A DNA stretch of 48,916 nt from Acanthamoeba castellanii str. Neff. Lineage: Eukaryota > Discosea > Longamoebia > Acanthamoebidae. Shown here piece by piece: positions 1 to 10,766 of this stretch; position 1 is the first letter of the stretch; each line of letters opens with the position of its first letter. A program made the translations under genes and the position numbers. The stretch covers positions 150,191-199,106 of the forward strand of contig NW_004457343.1 in the NCBI RefSeq assembly GCF_000313135.1, in the 5' to 3' direction. The notes under the pieces were generated by a model that was not told the origin of the DNA, ran no database searches, and saw nothing but the letters and a program-made list of their open reading frames with translations.

Positions 1-2
1 AG

Positions 3-674
3 CCGAGCCCCAGCGGCGCCGGCGCGCCAGCGCGAGGCCGGGCCGCCAAGCAGCAGCAACAGGGAGCGCGAGGCTCCGGCGGCGCCGGCGGCAAGCAGGC
101 GACGCGCAGTAAGAAGCGGGAGCGCGACGAGCGCGACGAGATGGAGAACGGCGGTGGTGGCGGTGGCGGAGGAGGCGTGAACGGCGAGAGGGGCGGCATT
201 AAGCTGGAGGAGCAGACGGAGGAGCGCGAGCGAAAACGGGAGCGAGAGGACAACGACAGCAACCTCATGCGCGAGACCGCCACCAGCTCCGCCCCCGACT
301 CGCTGCAGACCGCCATCACCTCCTCGTCATCGCAGGCCTCGCAGGACGACGACGGCTCCACCTCGGCCGGCGCCGGCGCCGGCATCAAGTCCGAGCAGTC
401 CGGCAAGCTCGAGCGGATGGACGAGCAGCAGCCGCTGCAGATCAACGGCAACGGCTCCATGAACAACGCCGGCGGCCTGCTGGGCGCGATGATGGGCCTC
501 GAGAACGGCGGCATGGGCCTGGGCATGGGTCCGATGGGCGACGCGGGCTTCGGCGGCGGGCCTCTGATGCCGCCGTTCAGCAACGGCAGCTTCGACGCGG
601 CGTCGCTCAGCCTCTCGCTCGAGGACCCCTTCCTGGAGCCCGAGCTCGAGAGCGGTTGGTGGGAAAACCTTTGA
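3..674 (+). CDS. 3' part of acidic low-complexity protein (5' truncated)
   Basis: An open frame runs from the window edge to a TGA at 672-674, giving 223 visible residues; the true start lies upstream. It holds Gly/Ala/Gln-rich stretches, a basic KKRERDERDE-type patch, a poly-Gly run, a charged EERERKREREDN segment, a Ser/Ala region, a Met/Gly-rich block around bases 480-560, and an acidic-aromatic tail ending LESGWWENL. No enzymatic fold is visible. The composition (basic patch, then a disordered acidic C-terminus with hydrophobics) is what nuclear regulators often show, but that role is only inferred. The first in-frame ATG inside the window (141) has no special claim to be the start, because the frame stays open upstream. 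Confidence 0.6.
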   Translation, partial: PSPSGAGAPARGRAAKQQQQGARGSGGAGGKQATRSKKRERDERDEMENGGGGGGGGGVNGERGGIKLEEQTEERERKREREDNDSNLMRETATSSAPDSLQTAITSSSSQASQDDDGSTSAGAGAGIKSEQSGKLERMDEQQPLQINGNGSMNNAGGLLGAMMGLENGGMGLGMGPMGDAGFGGGPLMPPFSNGSFDAASLSLSLEDPFLEPELESGWWENL

Positions 675-1245
675 GAGACGAAGGAGCTCCCCCACTCCCA
701 CCCGCCCACGACGACTTCGATCGGCGACGGCGACGGCGATGACAACGACAATGGACGAGCGACGACGGAGGAGGATACTTTATAATTTTTTGTTTTGTTT
801 TGTTTTATATTGTACAAGGCGGACGACGACGACGACAACGACGACGACGACAACGACGACGACGGCGGTGATGGTGATGAAGAAGGTGAAGAGGAGGATC
901 GCGATTGGAGAGACCAATCTCACACTGCGAGATCGACAGCAGCTGGCGAGGGAAAACAACAACACCGGCAAGGAAGCAGCTCGAGGAGGAGAGAGAGAGA
1001 AAGAAACAGCAAGAGGATGGACATGGCGCGTGGCACACCCGATGTTACTTTTAAACACACCTTATTTATTGTTGCACAACACGACGACCCACAACCAAAC
1101 CATCAGCCAATCATCATCACAGACCAATTAAAATGATAACTTGTTTATTCAGTTTTCGTTTCCCGGAAGAAGTTGTTCGGCCAAGGTAAATACTGCCCCG
1201 ACAGTGGGCAGAGCACTCGTCGGTTTCTTTGTACTTCTTTACAAC
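675..1245. other. Intergenic: 3' UTR of first gene and 5' region of secreted-protein gene
   Basis: No supported gene. It contains an imperfect GAC/AAC triplet repeat at about 818-866 that reads open in several frames only because it is repetitive. An AT-richer tail with an ATTAAA-like signal near 1127 could end the upstream transcript. The last 100 bp would be the promoter and 5' UTR of the gene starting at 1246. Confidence 0.5.
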
Positions 1246-2041
1246 ATGAAGCTGCCGGCTTACGCTGTGCTGTTGATCTTGTGCCTCTCCTTGTTCACGT
1301 CGTCAGTCGTTGCGTTTGATGTGATCGCTTCGCTCTTCCGCGACCGCAGCTGCACCGCAGTCCTCGCCCCGCCCATGGGCCTCGACCAAGGCGTGTGCGC
1401 CTACAGTGAGGACTTCAACTTCTACTACAACATCTCCACCACCTCCTCCGGCCAGGCCAGGTACTACCTTCATACACTACATCGCTTCATCATCTTCATT
1501 AATTAATCTCTCTTAACTATCTATCACTCCAAACCCCAAATATTAGGTTCAACTTTGGATGCAAGCCGGGCTGCGTTGGTTGTGCGGAGGTGGGCACGAC
1601 GCACTACGGGTCGTGCATGCGCTTCCAGCTCGGCAGTACCGAGGTCTTCGCCACGGCCTGGCGTGTGGACACCTCGGCCCTGCTGTCGGCCACCATCTAC
1701 GCCGACCCGCAGTGCGCTCGTCAGCTGCCCTACGGGACCATCACCGTCCAGAGCGGGTCGTGCACCTACTCCCAGCTGCTGTTCAACTCGGTCGTCGCGG
1801 CGCAGTTGGACGCGCGCGACTCGCCCAAGAGCGAACGAATCGCATTCGGCCTCAACTGCAACCAGCAGTGCGGCTTCTGCAGCGTCTACAACAGGACCGC
1901 CGCTGATCTGTGCACTCCCGTCTGTACGTACTGCTCCACCACGGCCCAGCCCAGTCTGGCCACCTCACTCACTATCTTTTTCTTCTTCTTTGGTTTTGTG
2001 CAGTCAACGTCTACATGAAGATCAAGACCGCACACTTCTAA
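1246..2041 (+). CDS. Small Cys-rich secreted protein, unknown function
   Basis: Three exons: 1246-1460, 1547-1923, 2004-2041, giving 209 residues. The introns are GT-AG (GTACTA..TTAG and GTACGT..GCAG) and the phases join cleanly. Residues 1-23 form a signal peptide (Lys, then a Leu/Ile/Val core, ending near SSVVA). The mature part has many Cys, including a clustered GCKPGCVGC segment and NQQCGFC, plus several N-glycosylation sequons (NIS, NRT). No membrane segment follows the leader, so export is the expected fate. I do not recognise the family; the Cys spacing suggests disulfide-stabilised extracellular domains. The start is the only ATG that places the leader at the N-terminus. Confidence 0.75.
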
Positions 2042-2172
2042 GCCAAATGAATGCTCTCTTCACCCTGCTCTCTGCTAGAAGGGCTTCTGTCATTACTGCT
2101 TCAAAAGTTTTTAAAGTTTTTAGGTGGTGCTTTGTGTGCCAGTGGGCACTGGCGAGTGTCTTCTGTTTAAAG

Positions 2173-3625
<1,453 letters not shown>

Positions 3626-4010
3626 CTATCACTCTCTTGTAGATTTTGAGACGTAAACGGGACTGGGGCTGCGCCCTTCTTCTGCGTCCGTTCGCGTTGC
3701 GGGGCTCAGCTTATTGCCCAAAACAGACGAATGCTCAAAAGTGGCGCCAGAAAGGTGCCTGGTGTTATTCCAATCTATGGTTGCTCTGCCATCTCCACAA
3801 CTGGTGATGTACAACTTGGCGCACTACCAATAGCACAATAAGAAAAAGTGCCATCACAGGAAAGTTCAGCTGCTGAACATTTTTGTTGTGTGAGATCTTG
3901 ACATTTTTGATTGCAATACGCTAAAAGCTAGGAGTGGGACAAGTTAAAAATTGGCATTAAAGTTCAGAATAAAAAAAAGGCGCCAAAAACGCGGAAAGGG
4001 AGGGGGGGGG
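3626..4010. other. Intergenic: upstream region of ZIP gene
   Basis: No gene seen. The first 150 bp should hold the ZIP promoter. From about 3840 the composition shifts to AT-rich, CpG-poor sequence that leads into the CpG-depleted island that follows. Confidence 0.4.
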
Positions 4011-5345
4011 TCAGCAGCAACATCCTGGAAAAGGTTAAAAAAAGGATTGAGCCTTCCTTGTTGAAAAAATAAGATGGAGGTGCCAGTGGAGATCCAGCAA
4101 TGGTGGGGGGAGGAGTGGAGGTTCTTGTGTTGCATCATCCATGACCAGGTGATGAATGCCCAGGACCAAGCCAAGAGTGAGATGGTCCAGTGGCATGATA
4201 AGAGGAAGGAAGGAGGCTACATGCCAGGCGATCACATTCTAGTCAGGCAGGCCTCAAAAGGCCATGCAAGGGGTAAATAAAGGACTTCTTCTGACATCAC
4301 TAGGGCAGGACCTCCCTGAGGCCCATCTACCTGAGACCCAACTGGTCCAGTTCCCCTACTCTCCTACATTTGGCAACAACAGCAGGATTCCTTTCCAATT
4401 TTTAACTTGCACCATTCCAAGATTTACCAATTCTGCTTTTTGATTTATAGGGCAGTGTTGAAGATTTGGATCTGCATGTGTGATTTTGACATGCTAGACC
4501 ACTGCTTATAAGTTCAGATTTTCTGGATTGTGCACAATAAACTTAGTATCAGCAGGCTGAACATGTAGTCATTGTGTACATGCACTCAATATTGTGAGTG
4601 TCCTGTTTTACAGTTTTTGTACATGTATGCAAGTCACATACATGTACATGATAGAAATTGGCCATTCCAGACCTTGACTGCTGGCCCAGTTACAGCATCA
4701 CATCTCTCATATATAATTCACTCAATCAGCACAGTTGATGTGGTCCACAGTGTCCTCTCAGCCACTGGGGTCTGCATCAGCAAGGAGGACTTCCAGATTG
4801 AGAGGTTGGAGAACTCACACTCAGCATGGAAGCTGGCTACCCACAACAGGATCCTGGTGGATGGCTTGCTAGTGACAGGTGGAGGCTCAGGATCTATTAG
4901 GAGTATTACTTCAGGCCCTGGGTCAACTACAATGAACTGTGGTTCATGGTGAATGCCAAGGGGGTCCTCATCCAGAACTTGCAGTCATTTGACCCATGGT
5001 TGAAATTTTGAATGTACTGACCAGCCAAACCAAAGTGTAGGCGAAGTTGGAGCACCCACTTGATGGATTGCCTCCAAACTACTCTTAACCCTAAACCCTA
5101 GACCTTAGTCTATATCCACCCCTAACCATTTGGTTGGTGCTAGATGACTCTCCCAAGTCCACAGTTGTACACTACATTAGGCTGCTCATGCGCTCCTGTA
5201 GCCAGCCCATCCATCCACCACTTCATTGCCCAGGCTCAGGGTGTTGAAGTCAGGTGGTTCTGCTGGGACAGCCAAAGTTAAATATTTACCAACCCACAAT
5301 CACTAAATTGCAAGGACAAGTCAAGAGAGGCCAGCACCAAGAGCA
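4010..5345. other. CpG-depleted island A (decayed repeat DNA)
   Basis: About 1.3 kb containing only three or four CpG dinucleotides by eye, whereas neighbouring exons have one every few bases. TG and CA are abundant, as expected from deamination of methylated CpG. It holds a Ty3-type integrase fragment (4074-4280) and other short open stretches (for example 4572-4952) that I do not recognise. A short telomere-like CCCTAAA doublet lies near 5087-5100. No intact gene. Confidence 0.7.
4074..4280 (+). mobile_element. Ty3/gypsy-type integrase C-terminal fragment (decayed)
   Basis: The 68-residue translation contains the pattern that follows the integrase core in Ty3/gypsy and related polyproteins: a helix of the type QDQAKSEMVQWHDKR (usually A-x-x-x-Q-x-x-x-x-D-K-R), a short gap, then PGDHILVRQ (family form: x-G-D-x-V-L-V-R). 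No catalytic core, reverse transcriptase or LTR was found nearby, and the surroundings are CpG-depleted. It is best read as a relic. Alternative: a chance open frame, but the two motifs occur in order and with the right spacing. Confidence 0.55.
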
Positions 5346-5640
5346 CCTTCCTGGCCTTTGGCTACGATCAAGTGTAGTGCTACACTTATCTCTGGTAGTG
5401 AAGCGTTCCTGCTTCACATCCAGATTCAACTTATTTCTTGTGGGGGACCAGTTGGCACTCACGCCCACAGCTTGCTCTGGGCAGCCGCTGGTCGCCGATC
5501 GGCTTTGCACTGCACGCACCGCGAAGTTCTTCAAACGGTCGACCCCTTCCCTCCTCTAACAACATAAAAACAACAACTAAAGAAATAAACGAGATTAATT
5601 AATTTACAAAATCAAAATTATTATTATTTTAATAACCACA
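5346..5640. other. Intergenic, 3' flank of GH5 gene
   Basis: CpG content returns to normal. The last 80 bp are AT-rich and contain TTTATT (AATAAA on the minus strand is not perfect), which fits the 3' UTR of the leftward GH5 gene. No gene seen. Confidence 0.4.
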
Positions 5641-7063
5641 TCAGCAGCTGGCCACGCCGGTCTGGCTGGGATTGATCCAGCCGTTCTGGAAGGCGGTCTT
5701 GAAGGACCAGGGGTCGCCGCCCCAGGTCTGCGACCAGGCCCAGAAGACCCACCCGGCGGCCTGGCCGAAGCCCGCCACCTGGGCCTGGATCATGTCGCCG
5801 TAGCGGCCCGGCGACACGCCGCAGGCCGACCACTCGTCGATCAGCATCGGCTTCGGGTTGACCTGGTAGTACTGGGCGATCTGCTGCTGGCGCTGGTAGT
5901 GCGCGTAGTTGATGACGTTGTTGTCGCCGCTGGGCATGCCGCCGAAGCAGTGGTAGTAGTGAATCGACATGAAGACGTTGGTGTAGCCCTGGTCCGGGTT
6001 CATGAAGCTGGTCCACTCGGGCTCCGTGCCGTACTGGAACGGCGAGATGAGCGGGTTGATCACCACCCACGCCGACGACGTGTACTGGCGGATGCGGTTG
6101 TAGGCGTCCTATCGAAGAAACACACGCACACGCCACTGTCAGTCGCACACCAGAACGCACACGCACACGCACACGCACACGCACACACGACACACACGAC
6201 ACACACGACACACACCTGGTAGTAGGCCTGGACGGTGTCGATGTTGATGTTGCCCGATTGGGTCTGGTGGCCGGGCTCGTTTAGCAGGCAGAAGCCGAGG
6301 AGGGCGGGCTCGTTGGCGTAGCGCTGCACGTAGAGCTCGATCGAATCGGCGGTCTGAGCCGGGTTGGCCGCGTACTTGTCCCAGTAGATGTTGCCCGTGT
6401 TGTCCGGCGGGGCCGTGTCCTGGTTGCCGCTCTGCGAGCCCGGCGCGGCGTGGATGTCTGTCGGCATCGCACATATTAGTAAATAATATTATTTAGTATT
6501 TTGCTTGAACAAAGAAAAATGGGGGGGGGGCGAGTGGTACCGAGTAGGATGGAGATGCCGTACTTGGCGCCCCAGGCGAAGGCCTGGTCGATGTAGTGGA
6601 GGCCGCCGACGAGGTAGTTGGTGGGGGACACGTACTGCTTGAGGTGGGCCTTGGAGGCGCCTCCCTGCGGGTCGTAAATCTGCCACCACCCGACCGGCAG
6701 CCGCACCGTGTTGAGGTTGTTCTGGGCCATCTGCGCAAAGTCGCTCTCCTGCACGAACGTGGCCCAGTGCTTGGAGATGATGGTGTAGGCGTTGCCGCCC
6801 AGGCACTGCTCGAGCAGATAGGCCCCGGGGTACTGGTTGGAGTCGCACCCGCCCTGGTTCCAGAGCCAGCCCACCATCCAGGCCTCCTGGATGAGCCACG
6901 AGCCCAGGTTGGCGCCCCGCACCGGGTCCTGGCGGTTCTTGACCCGGTAGAGCCGCGTGCTGGCGCAGTCGCGGGGCAGGTCGGCCGTAGAGTTGAAGCT
7001 GGCCGAGGCCTCGAGTGCAAGTAGCGCCACGACGAGGACCACGACGAGCATGGACTTGGCCAT
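5641..7063 (-). CDS. Secreted glycoside hydrolase family 5 (glucanase/cellulase type)
   Basis: Three exons: 6541-7063, 6216-6457, 5641-6108, giving 410 residues with all phases consistent. An N-terminal signal peptide (residues 1-21) is followed by a GH5 (beta/alpha)8 barrel. Visible landmarks: RGANLGSWL near residue 50, as in exo-beta-1,3-glucanases and eukaryotic GH5 cellulases; LLDIHAAPGSQ formed exactly across the first splice; LNEPG with acid/base Glu235; MLIDEWS with nucleophile Glu347. GH5 enzymes hydrolyse beta-1,3- or beta-1,4-glucans with retention. In a walled-cyst amoeba such an enzyme could remodel cyst cellulose/glucan or digest food walls; that is inference. The second intron is a CGTGTG simple repeat. 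The substrate cannot be fixed from sequence alone. Confidence 0.92.
6153..6215. repeat. (ACACGC)/(ACACACG) repeat inside GH5 intron 2
   Basis: Alternating purine-pyrimidine simple repeat making up most of the intron between 6109 and 6215. It is one of many introns in the window with this composition. Confidence 0.85.
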
Positions 7064-7429
7064 GATGGTGGTATTAGGTGCGATGTTGGTTCTGTGACAA
7101 ACAACAAGCGGGCGATTTATAAATCATCGAGGGGTTGCGTGGTTGGTGGAGGTTTTGTCGACGTCGATTCTGATTGGACAGCATCCCGACGAACAAACGC
7201 TGGCCGGCTATTGTCGGGTTTGGGTATGGTCGTGGTTGGTGGGTGCGTCATCGGAGTGTCGAAAGTGCGGACGAAAAAGCTCTGCAACTGGTCAGCCACT
7301 CTCTTTTTTAACAGTGGAATATAATTATTTCTTTATATTTGCCTAATTAGTCACAAATATAATAATAAAGAAATACACATGGCTATGTTTGGTATGTACA
7401 GATCTCAACGGGGATCGGTGTTGTCTTGT
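7064..7429. other. Intergenic region between PPT1 3' end and GH5 5' end
   Basis: Both neighbours run leftward. The right part (7330-7429) is AT-rich and probably the PPT1 3' UTR; the left part is the GH5 promoter with a TATA-like element. No gene seen. Confidence 0.5.
7116..7123 (-). promoter_or_regulatory. TATA-like box of GH5 gene
   Basis: A TTTATAAA palindrome lies 53-60 bp upstream of the GH5 start codon in otherwise GC-rich sequence. Position and sequence fit a core-promoter TATA box with a short 5' UTR. Not proven. Confidence 0.45.
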
Positions 7430-9247
7430 TCACTCGCGGGTCATCCTGATGTACGACGGCAGCGCGTCGAGCTGGAGCGCGGGGCCTTCTTCGTCGTCGT
7501 AGTCGTTGGGGTCGAGCTCGACCGGCACGGAGCCGTTCCAGGTGTCCATCAGGAAGGGCAGGACGTACTTGTTCAGCGCCGCGCCGTAGCAGGCACTGTA
7601 GTAGTCCCCGTGGTAGCACGAAACGCCGAAGCGGTGCAGACGGCCCGTCTCGTCCAGCTCCCTGTGTGGATGTAGATGCGGTGGTCAGTCACCGCAACAC
7701 GCACACGCACCACCGCACACGCACGCGCACACGCGACAAAGCAATGGCGGAGTCAAGAGGGCAGGGTACCTGAGGCCAATCCAGTCCTCCTTGTAGAGGT
7801 CGAGGTCCTCCAGCGCGAGGACCTTGGTATCATCGTCGGGCGCATACGACCCGAACACGGACGACTGGCGCGGGTTGACCGTCTGTCCAACCACCAAATA
7901 TGCGGGTCAGCATCTTCGTTGTTGTGTCGTGGTGCGTGGTGCGTGGTGCGTGGTGCGTGGTGCGTGGTGCGTGGTGCGTGGTGCGTGGTGCGTGGTGAGT
8001 GGTGCGTGGTGCGTGGTGCGTGCGAGCGACGGTGCTGACCTGATCGACCTCGGAGTAGACCATGGCAAAGTTGGTGAGCGAGAGCATGTTCTTCTTGTAG
8101 GCCGGATTCTTCTCGGGACCCTCGTTGTTGATGTCGGGCAGGAATTCGCACCTCTTGTGGTACGTCTGCAGCTGATAAGGATCTATGGCCACGTTGTGTG
8201 CGTGTGCGTGTGCGTGTGCGTGTGCGTGTGCGTGTGCGTGCGGGTGCGCCCAGTTAGGCCATGGTGGCAAACACGAACGAGCTTGTGCGAGAGCGAACCT
8301 CTCCAGTAGCCGGCGAAGGAGAACAGGTGCTGCGCCCACTCGGAGTAGATGAACGTCCCCACGAGCGTGTCGAGCGTGGTGTTGATGTACGGCACCCAGC
8401 AGATCTATTCATATATCATCAACCATCCGCACACGACACGACACACACGCGGCACGACACACGCGACATGGGGTTGCGTGGGGGACGCACCCGAGGCACG
8501 CCGTAGACGCCCATTTGAGGACCCAAGTAGGAGACGAGGTTCTTCACGGGCGGGTTGTTGCACCGCTCCACGTAGGCCCGAATCAGCACACCGCCCTACA
8601 GGTACACACGTGTGTGCGAACAGGCATCGTGAGTGTGTGCGGTCGTGTGTGCGTCATGAACGTGTGTGTCGTGTATGTTACCTGAGAGAATCCGAGGACG
8701 TTAACGCCACCAGCGAGCTTGGGGTCGGCCTTCATCTCGGCGCAGAACGCGGCCAGCTTTTGATTTCGAAAGAAGGGGCAAGTCAGCGCACGCAACACAC
8801 CAGGACGCCCTAAGTGGGTGCGTGCAGGCCTATTATTATTACCTGGTCGTCCATGGGCCAGAAGAGGGAGTCGAGGATGCCGTTGCCGATCTCGATGGCC
8901 TTCACGTAGACGCCCGGCATCGCCCGCACCAGTAGGTTGCGCGTGTGCTGCACCGTCGCCGTGCTCGAAGCACTCCCTACCAATAAATATAAATAAATAA
9001 ATACACCAAATAAATAATTAAATCCAAAGAAATTGTCAAAATACATATTAACAAATAAGTATAATAAATAGTCATAAATGTCGTAGTGAGAGGTACCGTG
9101 CATGAGGACCACAGGCGTCCATGAGGTGACGTTGGAGGCAATTACGTTCGGAGCGTTGACCGCCTCTTGTTGGCCGACAACAAGTTGCATCGTGCCGACG
9201 ATGAAGACGAAGAACAAGAAGGAGCTCATGAATCTGAATCCTGCCAT
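7430..9247 (-). CDS. PPT1: Palmitoyl-protein thioesterase 1 (lysosomal)
   Basis: Eight exons: 9097-9247, 8843-8976, 8682-8756, 8491-8595, 8299-8404, 8040-8182, 7770-7882, 7430-7661; 352 residues, all phases consistent. PPT1 removes thioester-linked palmitate from S-acylated proteins during lysosomal degradation. A signal peptide (about 1-27) precedes the alpha/beta-hydrolase fold. VVLMHGGSAS gives the oxyanion strand and GFSQGG the nucleophile elbow with Ser119. GVYGVPR, an SYKKN-like AYKKNMLSL and EDWIGLR all match PPT1. The family's C-terminal GDHLQ (catalytic His) is replaced by CYHGDYY, so the His may sit slightly displaced. An upstream in-frame TTG is ignored; the ATG at 9247 gives the proper leader. 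Several introns are simple repeats. Confidence 0.93.
7930..8023. repeat. GGTGCGT heptamer tandem repeat in PPT1 intron 6
   Basis: About 13 head-to-tail copies of a 7-bp unit with one variant (GGTGAGT). It fills most of the intron between exons 6 and 7 of PPT1. Confidence 0.9.
8199..8251. repeat. GTGCGT hexamer repeat in PPT1 intron 5
   Basis: A run of GTGCGT/GTGTGC units inside the intron between 8183 and 8298. Alternating purine-pyrimidine sequence. Confidence 0.85.
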
Positions 9248-9437
9248 TGTCAAGATTCCCGCGAATTAATCTGCCTGGGGCCAAGGATTAATTCTACTCG
9301 TGTGGATGGTGGGAGTGTCCAGGCAAAAGTGGTGGCGACAGCTTCACTCCCACCGCCTCCCTGACAGATGTCAGTTGGGTGCTTCATCTGTGGTGCTGCC
9401 CCGTTTTCTGCGGTTCTCCTCGACTCCCCTGTCAGCC

Positions 9438-9667
<230 letters not shown>

Positions 9668-10135
9668 CAGAGAAAGCGACGTGGTGGGCGATATGGGCAT
9701 GCTGGATTGCCACGCTCACACAGGAACGAGAAGGACCGCCAATCGGGCGCTCTGGAAGAGCACATTTCACTTAGCGACAAAGTGTGGCTCTCGCGGGGAT
9801 GTGGGCGAAAAAGCGAGAATGTGAACACATCAGTATGTGCGGGGAACACTGGGGGCTGTAAATGGTCCTGGTGAAGCCGCGCCAGCAATGTAGATCGCCT
9901 CGGTCCACCCGACCAGGCGTGGAGGTACTGTGAATTTCCGGTGTTGAGCGTCGGCGACTGGCCAGGTCAAAAGTCCAGCGATGACGAAGTGTTGGTGAGC
10001 CAATACCAACCCACCAACCCAACGGACTTTTGCAAGGTCAGAACGCCCATACGGCGGTGCAACCATTGTTTTGTTTTAAACTCCACCACAACCACAACTC
10101 TCCGGGCGATGGCCCCTTCTGGCTTCGCCAGCCAG

Positions 10136-10157
10136 CTGCCTTGAGATCTCAAGGCAG
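10136..10157. repeat. 22-bp perfect palindrome
   Basis: CTGCCTTGAGA is followed directly by its exact reverse complement. It sits in the PPT1 upstream / WD40 downstream interval. It could be a dimeric protein-binding site or a cruciform; no function is shown. Confidence 0.7.
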
Positions 10158-10766
10158 AGCAGAGGTGGGAAGATAGTTCGACCTGCCCACCTCCAGCCCA
10201 CCGACATGGCCACAAGATCAGACGACCGACCGCACAAGCTAGCTTGGGATCTTGTGAGGGGTGCCTCTCAACATCTACTCTGCTCGTGCTTTGGATTTAT
10301 GTGGCCCTCTGTTTGGTTGTGTTGTGAAGCTCGCTTGGCGATGCGCGAGGAGGAGGTTTCTCACTCCCTCTCCAAACAGACCATGGCTTGCAGTCCTGGC
10401 GGCCCATGATGGGAGTCAAAAGGTACGGGAGGGCGGGGAAGAGAGGATTGGTGTGGTGCATGGTGGTGTATTATTTGTTGATTTGAATAGACTGGAGCGG
10501 GAGCGGTGGTCCCGCCCTCGCACTACAAGCTCTCGTCACCTTCCTCAGGGGGCGAGGCAGCGCTCTCCGGAGAGTCCGAACTCACGCTTGTTGGGTTCGT
10601 TCCTCCATCACCGATCGGTTGGTGATTGTCGTCTTCGTTCGTCGTCGTCGGTCGGCGTGAAGCACGGGTTGCGTGGATGGCGTGGTACAGTTCGTCACAC
10701 GGGTACGTGTCGGGTGGCGTGGTACTGTTGTTCGTTGGCGTCGTCGTTCGCGGCGAGATCGCTCGC

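Noticed and set aside
739..1136. Asp-, Thr- or Arg-rich frames at 739-1136
   Set aside because: Generated by the GAC/AAC triplet repeat in the 3' UTR of the first gene.
5087..5100. Telomere-like CCCTAAACCCTA
   Set aside because: Only about two units, with no subtelomeric context; likely chance within AT-rich decayed DNA.
7830..8339. 169-codon minus-strand frame crossing two PPT1 introns
   Set aside because: It is exon 6 of PPT1 read through the repeat introns; the spliced model gives the conserved PPT1 sequence.
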